64,000 nt of DNA from Microvirgula aerodenitrificans DSM 15089 (GTDB lineage Bacteria; Pseudomonadota; Gammaproteobacteria; Burkholderiales; Aquaspirillaceae): the NCBI RefSeq assembly GCF_000620105.1, contig NZ_JHVK01000016.1, forward strand, positions 31,405 through 95,404, in the 5' to 3' direction. The position numbers were made by a program, and so were the translations under genes. The notes under the pieces were generated by a model. That model searched no databases. It worked only from the letters and a program-made list of their open reading frames with translations, and had not been told where the DNA came from. Shown here piece by piece: positions 1 to 7,707 of the stretch. How positions within the stretch are numbered: position 1 is the stretch's first letter; each line of letters opens with the position of its first letter.

Positions 1-1262
1 ACGACTATTTCGAGCAGCTGCAAGCCTCGCCGCTGCACGGCTACGTGATTCCCGGCCTGCTGATCGAAACCTCCCGCGGTTGCTGGTGGGGCGCCAAGCA
101 CCACTGCACGTTCTGCGGCCTGAACGGTTCGGGCATGGCGTTTCGCGCCAAGTCGCAAGCGCGAGTCCAGCAAGAAGTCAGCCAGCTGGCGGCGCGCTAC
201 CGGCTCAAGCGGTTCATGGCGGTCGACAATATTCTCGACAACAAATACTTCTCCCAGGTTCTGCCCTTTCTGGCCGAAGCCGGCGACATGCTGTGGTTCT
301 ACGAAACCAAGGCCAACCTCACCCGCACCCAGGTCAGCTTGCTGTCGCAGGCCGGGGTGCGCTGGATTCAGCCGGGTATCGAGGCGATGGACGACGGCCT
401 GCTGAAGCTGCTGCGCAAGGGCTGCTCGACCGTTATCAATGTGCAGCTGCTGAAGTGGGCCTACGACTACGGCGTGTGGGTGATGTGGAACCACCTGCAC
501 GGCGCGCCGGGCGAAGATCCCGAGTGGTATGAGCACATTGCCGACTGGCTGCCGCTGATTGCGCACCTGCAGCCGCCATCGGGCGGCTCCATGACCCGCA
601 TCCGCTTCGACCGTTTCAGCCCCTACTTCAATGAACAGGCCGACTTCGCCCTGGATCTCAAGCCCTGCTGGGGCTATGGCCAGGTCTATCCCGTGCCGGA
701 AAAGCAGCTCGAACAGCAGGCCTACTTCTTCCGCAATGACGGCCACTCCGCCCCGACGCCGACCCGGCTGGCGGCAATGCTGAGCGAGTGGGCCACCCGC
801 TTCTACGCGCCGACTACCAGGGCAACCACGCTGCCCCGGCGGAGTGATGACGCCCCGGTGCTGGCCTGGGTCGCCAGCGGCTACCGGCAGACGGTCCGCG
901 ATACCCGGCCCTGTGCCGTCGGGTCGCTGCACGAACTCAGCGAGCTGGAAGGACAGGTCTGTCATGCCCTCGACAGTGCGCAGCATCTGCAGGGTCTGGT
1001 GCAGGCCCTGCGCCATGCCGGCAGCACGGTCCCGGAAAGGGAAATCGGCTCCGCGCTGCAACGGCTGGTCGATCTGAAAATCATTGCCGAATTCAACGGC
1101 AAGTTCCTTTGCCTGGTCACCAGCGAGAACCCGGTGCCCTACAAGTCGTTCTCCGAGTTTGCCGGCGGCATGTTCAGCCTTACCCCCACACACCGGACAC
1201 CGCCGAAGCCCGAAACCCCATGGGATGTTTCCTTGAGGGAGTTGTTTGTCTCTTCCACGTAA
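1..1262 (+). CDS. aerC: RiPP-maturation radical SAM C-methyltransferase, 3' part (PoyB/PoyC/AerC-like)
   Basis: The gene enters from the left edge; its reading frame is open from base 3, so the start codon and the expected N-terminal cobalamin-binding domain lie outside. The first visible residues lead into a radical SAM cluster motif, C-x7-C-x2-C (CWWGAKHHCTFC), followed by GLNG and FRAKS, typical of the bacteriocin-maturation 'RiPP radical SAM protein 1' family. Family members methylate unactivated carbons using SAM and B12. The precursor gene follows 32 bp downstream, and the rest of the operon resembles polytheonamide (poy) biosynthesis, where PoyB/PoyC add C-methyl groups to Val, Thr and other side chains. 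The C-terminal ~130 residues form a winged-helix-like tail with no recognised function. Symbol given by analogy with the aeronamide cluster, from memory. Confidence 0.85.
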   Translation, partial: DYFEQLQASPLHGYVIPGLLIETSRGCWWGAKHHCTFCGLNGSGMAFRAKSQARVQQEVSQLAARYRLKRFMAVDNILDNKYFSQVLPFLAEAGDMLWFYETKANLTRTQVSLLSQAGVRWIQPGIEAMDDGLLKLLRKGCSTVINVQLLKWAYDYGVWVMWNHLHGAPGEDPEWYEHIADWLPLIAHLQPPSGGSMTRIRFDRFSPYFNEQADFALDLKPCWGYGQVYPVPEKQLEQQAYFFRNDGHSAPTPTRLAAMLSEWATRFYAPTTRATTLPRRSDDAPVLAWVASGYRQTVRDTRPCAVGSLHELSELEGQVCHALDSAQHLQGLVQALRHAGSTVPEREIGSALQRLVDLKIIAEFNGKFLCLVTSENPVPYKSFSEFAGGMFSLTPTHRTPPKPETPWDVSLRELFVSST

Positions 1263-1294
1263 CCGTTCGATTCACCGACGAAGGAAAGCACCGT

Positions 1295-1735
1295 ATGACT
1301 ACGACTACACCGGCCAGCACCCAGGTTCCGCAAACCCGGCGCGATCTGGAAACCCACATCATCACCAAGGCCTGGAAGGATCCCGAGTACAAGGCCCAGC
1401 TGCTCAAGGACCCGAAGGCGGCGCTGCAGGATGCGCTCAAGAGCATTGACCCGTCCCTCTCCCTGCCCGACTCGCTGCAGGTCCAGGTGCACGAGGAGAA
1501 CGCCAACCTGTTCCACCTTGTGCTGCCGCGCAATCCGAGCGAGATCTCGCTCGCCGAGGTGGTAGGCGACAACCTTGAAGCCGTGGCACCGCAAACCATC
1601 GCCGTCGTGCTGGTTGCAGTGGTCGGTGCGGCTGCGGCAGCCGTGGTCACCTACCTGGGGGCGGCGAACGTTGTTGGCGCCGCCAATGGCACGGTCACGG
1701 CCAACGCCGTGGCCAACACCAACGCCGTTGCCTGA
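1295..1735 (+). CDS. aerA: Proteusin precursor peptide: NHLP leader plus polytheonamide-like core
   Basis: This 146-residue precursor starts at an ATG preceded by AAGGAA. Residues 1-100 are a nitrile-hydratase-like (NHLP) leader, with the conserved segment around AWKDPEYKAQLLKDPKAAL at 26-44. The proposed core is residues 101-146 (bases 1595-1732). It begins with Thr, continues as a run of Ile, Val, Leu and Ala with a Gly at core position 11, then turns Asn-rich. Core Asn residues sit at 25, 31, 37, 41 and 43, so four of them have exact six-residue spacing (N-x5-N). Polytheonamide has this pattern; its alternating D/L beta-helix stacks N-methyl-Asn side chains into a channel. The initial Thr is the residue that PoyF dehydrates in polytheonamide. 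The leader/core boundary is inferred from comparison with PoyA and from the following epimerase, methyltransferase and dehydratase genes. Confidence 0.9.
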   Translation: MTTTTPASTQVPQTRRDLETHIITKAWKDPEYKAQLLKDPKAALQDALKSIDPSLSLPDSLQVQVHEENANLFHLVLPRNPSEISLAEVVGDNLEAVAPQTIAVVLVAVVGAAAAAVVTYLGAANVVGAANGTVTANAVANTNAVA

Positions 1736-1757
1736 CGACAGCACCCTGTAGTGCCCG

Positions 1758-1791
1758 GAGGGGTGCGGCCAGGATGTCGGCTGCGCCCCTC
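1758..1791 (+). promoter_or_regulatory. Strong RNA hairpin between precursor and epimerase genes
   Basis: A 13-bp stem (1758-1770 with 1779-1791, two G-U pairs) closes an 8-base loop in the 97-bp gap after the precursor gene. No T-run follows, so it is not a canonical terminator. Its place directly behind the precursor suggests that it stabilises the precursor message or partly stops transcription, keeping precursor in excess over enzymes. The function is inferred; the pairing is directly visible. Confidence 0.55.
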
Positions 1792-1832
1792 TCCGCCCCG
1801 ATTACCGCCCGCACGATCCGGAAAGGAACGAC

Positions 1833-3368
1833 ATGCCCACGCCACAAGGGACAAGCTACGCCGAACCGCAACACCCTGCCGCCGACGCCACGCCGGACTG
1901 GCCGCCCATCACGATCGGGCAGGCCAAGCGCGTTCTGGAATGGTGGTCTTCGTCTGCGGTGTTCCGTGAACTGGTGGCGACCGATCCGGAACGCGCCGGC
2001 CGCGACTACAAACTGGGCTTCAGTCCCGAACTGATCCGTCCGCTGTGGGACGACCGCTATCACCTCGACGCCGCCAACAAGGATCGCCCGCAACACCCGA
2101 TCGTTGCCGAGTACCGGGCTTATTACCACACCAAGACGCAGTGGCGCGACGAGGTCAAAAGGGAGTGCGCCCCGGACGAGCCCCGCCTGAAAACCTGGCG
2201 TACCCGCCAGATCGCCCGCAATGCGATGGAAAACGGTCTTTACGACAACAGCATCATTCACTCGCCGCTGGCCATCGAGCTCAGCGATGGCTGTTCGGTC
2301 GGTTGCTGGTTCTGCGGCGTCGGCGCGACCAGGTTTGTTGAGACCTGGGACTACACCGAGGAAAACGCCACGCTGTGGCGCGGCGTGCTGAGCGTATTGC
2401 ACGACAAGATCGGCGATGCCAGCAAATGGGGGTTCTGCTACTGGGCCACCGACCCGCTGGACAATCCGGACTACGAGCACTTCGCCAGCGATTTTGCCGA
2501 TATCACCGGCATGTTCCCGCAGACCACCACCGCCCAGGGCCACAAGGACCCGGAACGGGTGCTCAAGCTGCTCAGGCTGTCCGAATCGCGCGGCTGCAAG
2601 GTCAACCGCTTCTCGGTCCTGACCGAATCGCTGCTGCGCCGGATTCACGATGCATACACGGCAGATGAGCTGACCCAGGTCGAGATTGTCGCCCAGATGC
2701 GTGACGCTACCGTGCCGAAGGCCGACGCCGGCTCATTCCGGGTAAAGGCCAGGAAGACTGCCAATGTCGTGGAGCGGGAAAAGAAAAAACTGATTCCGAT
2801 CGCCGTGTCCGAGAACGGGACGGAAGACAGCGACAAGCCCGCGCTGACCATGCAGCAGCCGGGCACCATCGCCTGCGTTACCGGCTTCCTGCTCAATATG
2901 GTCCGGCGCTCGGTCAAGCTGATCAGTCCCTGCCGTGCTTCCGAGCAATGGCCGCTCGGTTACATCGTGTTCGAGGAATGCACGTTCACCGACGCCGCCG
3001 ACCTGGAACGCAAGATCGAAGCCATGATCGAGACCCACATGCCGCAGGAGCTCACGCCGGACGACCCGATCCAGCTCAATCCGAGCTTCCGCCTGGAGCC
3101 GGTAGCCAACGGTTTCCGCGTGCTTTCCGACCTGAGCTGCATCGAGTTCTCCCGCCCCACCCCTGACCTGGTCGAGTACCTCGGCGCGCTGGGCGAGCAC
3201 GTGACATCAGGCAAGCGTACGGCCGGTGAAATCGCCGTGTCCTCGCTGTTCTGCTATGGCGTGCCGGAGACAAACACCCTGAGCACCCTCGGCGCGATGC
3301 TGAACCTCGGGATCCTGGTCGATGCCAGGGGCCGCATTACCGGCCAATCAGCAGTGGAAGCCCAATGA
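1833..3368 (+). CDS. aerD: Radical SAM peptide epimerase (PoyD-like)
   Basis: A 511-residue radical SAM protein starting at an ATG 8 bp after AAAGGA. The cluster motif is C-x3-C-x2-C (CSVGCWFC), at about residues 154-161, followed by GVGATRF. Size, motif context and position right after an NHLP precursor fit the PoyD family, which inverts L to D residues at the alpha carbon in the core peptide and so permits the beta-helix. The N-terminal ~100 residues before the radical SAM core would bind the leader, by analogy with other RiPP epimerases. The stop overlaps the next gene's start (ATGA), so production is coupled to the methyltransferase. Confidence 0.85.
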   Translation: MPTPQGTSYAEPQHPAADATPDWPPITIGQAKRVLEWWSSSAVFRELVATDPERAGRDYKLGFSPELIRPLWDDRYHLDAANKDRPQHPIVAEYRAYYHTKTQWRDEVKRECAPDEPRLKTWRTRQIARNAMENGLYDNSIIHSPLAIELSDGCSVGCWFCGVGATRFVETWDYTEENATLWRGVLSVLHDKIGDASKWGFCYWATDPLDNPDYEHFASDFADITGMFPQTTTAQGHKDPERVLKLLRLSESRGCKVNRFSVLTESLLRRIHDAYTADELTQVEIVAQMRDATVPKADAGSFRVKARKTANVVEREKKKLIPIAVSENGTEDSDKPALTMQQPGTIACVTGFLLNMVRRSVKLISPCRASEQWPLGYIVFEECTFTDAADLERKIEAMIETHMPQELTPDDPIQLNPSFRLEPVANGFRVLSDLSCIEFSRPTPDLVEYLGALGEHVTSGKRTAGEIAVSSLFCYGVPETNTLSTLGAMLNLGILVDARGRITGQSAVEAQ

Positions 3369-4519
3369 CCCCGCCACTCGCCACCACCATTGACCGGCTC
3401 CGCGACTACCTTGACCGGGTCGGCTTCCAGCAGATCTACAAATACATTGTCGCGGTCAACCATTACGCCGTGACGCCGGCGCTGATCACGCGCAACACTG
3501 CCGCCAGTGTCCACCACTTCTTCGATAGCCGGCTGGGCGGCAGGGCGGAATTCGCCCTGTTGCAGTGCCTGATGACCGGGCGTCCGGCCGAGCATGCAGC
3601 GCTGCCGGACAAGGACCGGGCGCTGGCCGATGCGCTGGTGACGGCCGGCCTGCTGCGGGCCAGTCCGGATGGGCGGGAAGTGTCCGGCGCGGACCGGCAG
3701 CTGATTTCGGCCTTCGGCGTGGATCTGCTGATCGACCGCCGCATTCATTTCGGCGGCGAAGTCCACGAGGTGTATATCGGTCCCGACAGCTACTGGATGC
3801 TGTATTACATCAATGCTTCCGGTATTGCCCGCACGCATCGCGCCGTCGACCTGTGCACCGGCAGCGGCATTGCCGCGCTGTATCTGTCGCTGTTTACCGA
3901 TCATGTTCTGGCGACCGATATCGGCGATGTGCCGCTGGCGCTGGTCGAGATAAACCGCCGCCTGAACCGGCGCGACGCCGGCACGATGGAGATCCGGCGC
4001 GAGAACCTGAACGACACGCTGGATGGCCGTGAACGCTTCGACCTGCTCACCTGCAACCCGCCTTTCGTGGCCTTCCCTCCCGGCTACAGCGGCACGCTCT
4101 ATTCGCAGGGCACCGGCGTCGACGGACTCGGCTACATGCGCGACATCGTCGGCCGCCTGCCGGAAGTGCTCAATCCCGGCGGTTCTGCCTACCTCGTGGC
4201 GGATCTCTGCGGCGATGCGCACGGCCCGCACTTCCTGGGTGAGCTGGAGAGCATGGTCACCGGGCACGGCATGCGCATCGAGGCGTTCATCGACCATGTC
4301 CTGCCGGCCTCGGCCCAGGTCGGCCCGATCTCGGACTTCCTGAGACACGCAGCCGGGCTGCCTGCGGACACCGACATCGCGGCAGACGTGCAGGCGTTCC
4401 AGCGCGAGACGCTGCGCGCCGACTACTACTACCTGACGACGATCCGCCTGCAAACGGCCGCGCAGAACCCCGGACTGCGCATGCTGCGACGCGACCCGCT
4501 CCCCGGGGCCGGGACGTGA
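3365..4519 (+). CDS. aerE: SAM-dependent N-methyltransferase (PoyE-like, Asn side chains)
   Basis: 384 residues. A class I SAM-binding motif (VDLCTGSGIAALYLS) and the NPPF motif (LLTCNPPFVAFP) are clear. NPP[FY] marks enzymes that methylate a planar amide or amino nitrogen, such as release-factor glutamine and adenine-N6 methyltransferases. In a polytheonamide-type operon this fits the PoyE role, N-methylation of D-Asn side-chain amides, and the core peptide next door has regularly spaced Asn residues. It overlaps the epimerase stop by ATGA and the dehydratase start by GTGA. The ~150 residues before the catalytic domain are unassigned and may bind the leader. Confidence 0.82.
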   Translation: MTPPLATTIDRLRDYLDRVGFQQIYKYIVAVNHYAVTPALITRNTAASVHHFFDSRLGGRAEFALLQCLMTGRPAEHAALPDKDRALADALVTAGLLRASPDGREVSGADRQLISAFGVDLLIDRRIHFGGEVHEVYIGPDSYWMLYYINASGIARTHRAVDLCTGSGIAALYLSLFTDHVLATDIGDVPLALVEINRRLNRRDAGTMEIRRENLNDTLDGRERFDLLTCNPPFVAFPPGYSGTLYSQGTGVDGLGYMRDIVGRLPEVLNPGGSAYLVADLCGDAHGPHFLGELESMVTGHGMRIEAFIDHVLPASAQVGPISDFLRHAAGLPADTDIAADVQAFQRETLRADYYYLTTIRLQTAAQNPGLRMLRRDPLPGAGT

Positions 4520-6351
4520 CCATGGCCGGTGCGCGGGCGCCCTTGCTGCACGAACTGTTGCACGCCGCACCGGCGGAAACCGGCGCGCGGATGAGCGATA
4601 CGCTGTATCGCCGCTGGCCGGCGCTGCTGGGCACCGACACGCTGTCCAGGCGGCTGGACTGGGGCTATGAAGGCCCCGATCCAGCCGATGCCCCACCGTG
4701 GGAAGACATGCTGGCGGCGGCGCTGTCCGCACCGGACGACGCCGCCCTGCCCGGCAGTCTCGACCCCATCGGGCCGATTCCGTTCGAGGAAGCGCTGCTG
4801 CCCTTCGTCGCCGCCGCACGCACCGGGCTGGAGCGCGAAGCGGGTACGGCACTCGGCATCTGCTCCCCGGCGGCGCGAGCGGCGCTGGAACGCCATCTGT
4901 TCGCGCTGCTCTCCGTCGTTGCCACTCCGGTGCTCGGTTCCGCGTTTTCCTTGCAGCGCGCGCTGGCCGGCTCATTGCCCTGGCTGCCCCCCCGGGGTCG
5001 CCAGAACTACGAAGCCTTTGTCGCTTCGCTGCAGGCCGGTGGTCTGCGCCTGCTGCTGGCAGACTATCCCGCACTGGCGCGCCTGCTGGCGACTGTGGCC
5101 CGGGGATGGGTGCTGGCCCACGGCCGGCTTCTGCAGCGGCTGGAAAGGGACTGGCACCGGATCGTCGCCACGTTCGGCTTCCCCGCCGCCGACTGTCAGC
5201 TGGACGGGATCACGGCCGGCTGCTCCGACCCCCATGACGGGGGGCAGAGCGTAACCGTTCTGCACCTGTCGAATGGCCGGCGCCTGGTCTACAAGCCCAG
5301 GTCGCTGGAGATGGAGAACGGGCTGGCGCAACTGCTCGACTGGGCCGGTCGCACCGGCTTTCCGTGGCCATTTCGCACCGTGGCGTTGCTGCCCGGCGAG
5401 GGCTATGGCTGGATGGAGTTCGTCGAGGCGGCGCCCTGCGACGACGAGGCGGCCGTCGGGCGTTTCCATGCCCGCTCAGGCGGACTGTTCTGCCTGTGGT
5501 GGCTGCTGCAGGGAACCGACGTCCACCACGAAAACCTGATCGCCAGCGGGGAGTATCCCGTGATCGTCGATGCCGAGACCCTGCTGCATCCCCGCCCCTT
5601 TCCCGGCGTGATTCACCAGTTGGGCCCGGGCGCCGGTTACGGTGCAAGCCCGGAGGATGACTTTGCCCGGGCACTGCTGGAGAGCGGTTTCCTGGCTACC
5701 GGCAAGGCGCTCGATCTGTCGGCCTGGGGACAGGCCGGGGACGGGGCCACGCCGTTTCAGGTCGCCAGCTGCCAGGCCATCAATTCCGATGCCATGACCA
5801 TGGCGCACGAGACCTTTCATGTCGCACCGCGTCCCAACCTGCCGGTGCTGCACGGCCAGCCCCGGCAGGCGGCGGCGCATGCCGGGGCGATCGTCGACGG
5901 GTTCACGGCGATGTACCGGCTGGTCGTGCAGCACCGCCATGACTTTCTGACCCTGCTTGATGGCTTCGCCGGTTGCAGCGGGCGCTTTGTCGCGCGCGCG
6001 ACCAATACCTACGGGCTGCTGCTGCATGCCGGCCTGCAACCGGAATGGCTGCGCGAAGGCCCTGCCCGCGGCGTGCTTTTCGAGCGCCTGCGCCAGGCGG
6101 CGCTGGCGGCCCCGGCACGCCCTGCGTGCTGGCCCCTGCTCGACGCCGAACTGGCGGCGCTGGAACGGCTCGACATCCCCCGCCTGTCCTGCCGCTGCGA
6201 CCTGCCCGCGCCCTGCTGGCCGGCGCCACTGGATCAGGCCCGTGCCAGAGTTGCGAGTGCCTCGCTGCCTGATCTCGACCGGCATGCGGCAGCACTCCGG
6301 CAAGCACTGACACCCCAGACCGCCTCTCCCCGCCACCCTCACCCAGCCTGA
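4516..6351 (+). CDS. aerF: Stand-alone LanM-type dehydratase (PoyF-like), no cyclase domain
   Basis: A 611-residue protein with a GTG start in a GTGA overlap (an in-frame ATG lies at 4522). It carries the DUF4135/LanM dehydratase fold: YKPRSL near residue 257, GWMEFV, then DVHHENLI and VIVDAETLLHPRP (about 335-360). LanM enzymes phosphorylate and eliminate Ser/Thr hydroxyls. Class II lanthipeptide synthetases are about 900-1000 residues with a C-terminal zinc cyclase; this protein ends before that region, and no CHG-type zinc ligands are seen. That matches PoyF, which dehydrates the first Thr of the polytheonamide core. The core here has no Cys, so a cyclase would have no substrate. Confidence 0.85.
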   Translation: MTMAGARAPLLHELLHAAPAETGARMSDTLYRRWPALLGTDTLSRRLDWGYEGPDPADAPPWEDMLAAALSAPDDAALPGSLDPIGPIPFEEALLPFVAAARTGLEREAGTALGICSPAARAALERHLFALLSVVATPVLGSAFSLQRALAGSLPWLPPRGRQNYEAFVASLQAGGLRLLLADYPALARLLATVARGWVLAHGRLLQRLERDWHRIVATFGFPAADCQLDGITAGCSDPHDGGQSVTVLHLSNGRRLVYKPRSLEMENGLAQLLDWAGRTGFPWPFRTVALLPGEGYGWMEFVEAAPCDDEAAVGRFHARSGGLFCLWWLLQGTDVHHENLIASGEYPVIVDAETLLHPRPFPGVIHQLGPGAGYGASPEDDFARALLESGFLATGKALDLSAWGQAGDGATPFQVASCQAINSDAMTMAHETFHVAPRPNLPVLHGQPRQAAAHAGAIVDGFTAMYRLVVQHRHDFLTLLDGFAGCSGRFVARATNTYGLLLHAGLQPEWLREGPARGVLFERLRQAALAAPARPACWPLLDAELAALERLDIPRLSCRCDLPAPCWPAPLDQARARVASASLPDLDRHAAALRQALTPQTASPRHPHPA

Positions 6352-6363
6352 AAGAGAGTCTCC

Positions 6364-7431
6364 ATGACGACCGAACAGAATGTCCGCAATGTGCTGCACA
6401 TGATTACCGGGCACTACGACCACTCGACCAGCCTGCAGGCCGCACGGGCCGCGCGGGCCCCGTCGCCCGGCCGCCGCCTGCAGGCCGCAGCGCCCGCCAG
6501 CCCTGGTGCCATGCCGGACTGGGCGATCGGCCATGGCGTTCAGGCGCTGGGGCTGGGCGAGAAGGAAACCTGCGGCATCGTCGGTACCGACATCGTGCTG
6601 AAAATCTATGTCGACAAGAAACTGCCCAGCGCAAAACTGGACAAGCCGGTACCGAAAACCGTGTCCGTGGGCGGCATGACGGTGTACACCGACGTGGTGG
6701 AAGTCGGCAAAGTGCATTTGCACGGAAATACCCAGCGCATCCGCCCGGCCCTGCCGGGGTTTTCGGTCAGCCGCGCCAACGACGGGCCGAATACCGGCAC
6801 CTTCGGCCTGGTAGTGAACAAGCAGGGCCAGCCATCACCGCAGTATCTGCTGAGCAACTGGCACGCGATTGCCGCCGCCGGTCAGGCCAGCAAGGGCGAC
6901 ATCATCATCCAGCCCGGCACGGCGGACAATGGCTCGGCGGAAACGGACCGGATCGGCATTCTGTCGGACTGGGTGCCGATGGATTTCACCCCGAACAGCA
7001 CCCAGAATCTGGTCGATGCAGCCATTGCCCAGCTGGACCCCGGCGCGGCCAGCGCGGCCATTGCGCTGCTCGGCATCCCGACCGGCGTGAACAACCAGCT
7101 GAGTCGCGGCATGTACGTGCAGAAGGTCGGCCGGACCACCAGCCTGAGCGTGGCCCGCATCACCGACGTGGACCTGGTGCTCAATCCGAGCTATCCGACG
7201 CCGACCGGCCCGAAACAGGTCACCTTGCGCGACCAGGTGCTGGTCACTTTCTACTCGGCCCCCGGCGACAGCGGCTCCGGCGTGCTCGACATGAACAATA
7301 ATGTAGTTGGACTGCATGTCGGCGGCTCGGACGTCGTCGGCTTCTTCTGCAAGATCCAGAATGTTCTGGATATCCTTGGGCTGGAAGTCGTCACCCAGGG
7401 CAAAACCGGAACCCCATCGGCCAGCCAGTGA
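6364..7431 (+). CDS. Trypsin-like serine protease with N-terminal accessory domain
   Basis: 355 residues, preceded by AAGAGAG, 12 bp after the dehydratase gene. The C-terminal two thirds is a chymotrypsin-fold protease: His167 (LLSNWHAIA), Asp218 (NLVDAAIAQL) and Ser303 (APGDSGSGVLD) form a plausible triad. Residues ~55-118 form a separate small domain that recurs as the whole of the next gene. No signal peptide is evident, so it probably acts in the cytoplasm or is exported by an unusual route. As the only protease in the operon, it is the obvious candidate for releasing the core from the leader. Polytheonamide's poy cluster uses a different (cysteine) protease, PoyH. Exact cleavage site and gene name are not determined here. 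Confidence 0.78.
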   Translation: MTTEQNVRNVLHMITGHYDHSTSLQAARAARAPSPGRRLQAAAPASPGAMPDWAIGHGVQALGLGEKETCGIVGTDIVLKIYVDKKLPSAKLDKPVPKTVSVGGMTVYTDVVEVGKVHLHGNTQRIRPALPGFSVSRANDGPNTGTFGLVVNKQGQPSPQYLLSNWHAIAAAGQASKGDIIIQPGTADNGSAETDRIGILSDWVPMDFTPNSTQNLVDAAIAQLDPGAASAAIALLGIPTGVNNQLSRGMYVQKVGRTTSLSVARITDVDLVLNPSYPTPTGPKQVTLRDQVLVTFYSAPGDSGSGVLDMNNNVVGLHVGGSDVVGFFCKIQNVLDILGLEVVTQGKTGTPSASQ

Positions 7432-7443
7432 ACGGGAGGCGAC

Positions 7444-7707
7444 ATGGCCAGCGAGAATGAAGCACGACAGCTCCTGCCCGGGGTTGAGGCCAGCCTGACC
7501 GCATTGCCGAACGTGGTCGGCATCGGGGTCGTGCTGGCCGACGAGTCGACTCACGAGGCGGCGATTGCCGTTTATGTGCGACGCAAACTCCCGCTCGAGG
7601 TGCTGCAGGCTGGCCAGGTCGTGCCGGAAACGGTCGAAAGCACGGTCAACGGTGTCGTCGTGCGGGTCCCGACCCGGGTCATCGAAGTCGGTGACTTCAA
7701 GCTTTGA
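7444..7707 (+). CDS. Small protein homologous to the N-terminal domain of the adjacent protease
   Basis: 87 residues with a good GGGAGG ribosome-binding site, 12 bp after the protease gene. The segments VVGIGVVL, AIAVYVRRKLP, VPETVESTVNG and TRVIEVGDF line up with CGIVGTDIVL, LKIYVDKKLP, VPKTVSVGG and TDVVEVGKV of the protease (residues ~70-116). It therefore looks like a free-standing copy of the accessory domain. It could be a folding helper, an inhibitor that protects the cell or the precursor, or a partner that brings substrate to the protease. No function is established from sequence. It overlaps the convergent hydrolase gene by 11 bp. Confidence 0.7.
   Translation: MASENEARQLLPGVEASLTALPNVVGIGVVLADESTHEAAIAVYVRRKLPLEVLQAGQVVPETVESTVNGVVVRVPTRVIEVGDFKL

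Noticed and set aside
3254..5074. A 606-codon minus-strand frame over the methyltransferase/dehydratase genes
   Set aside because: Arg/Pro/Ala-rich translation with no motifs; the plus-strand genes have clear families and coupled starts.
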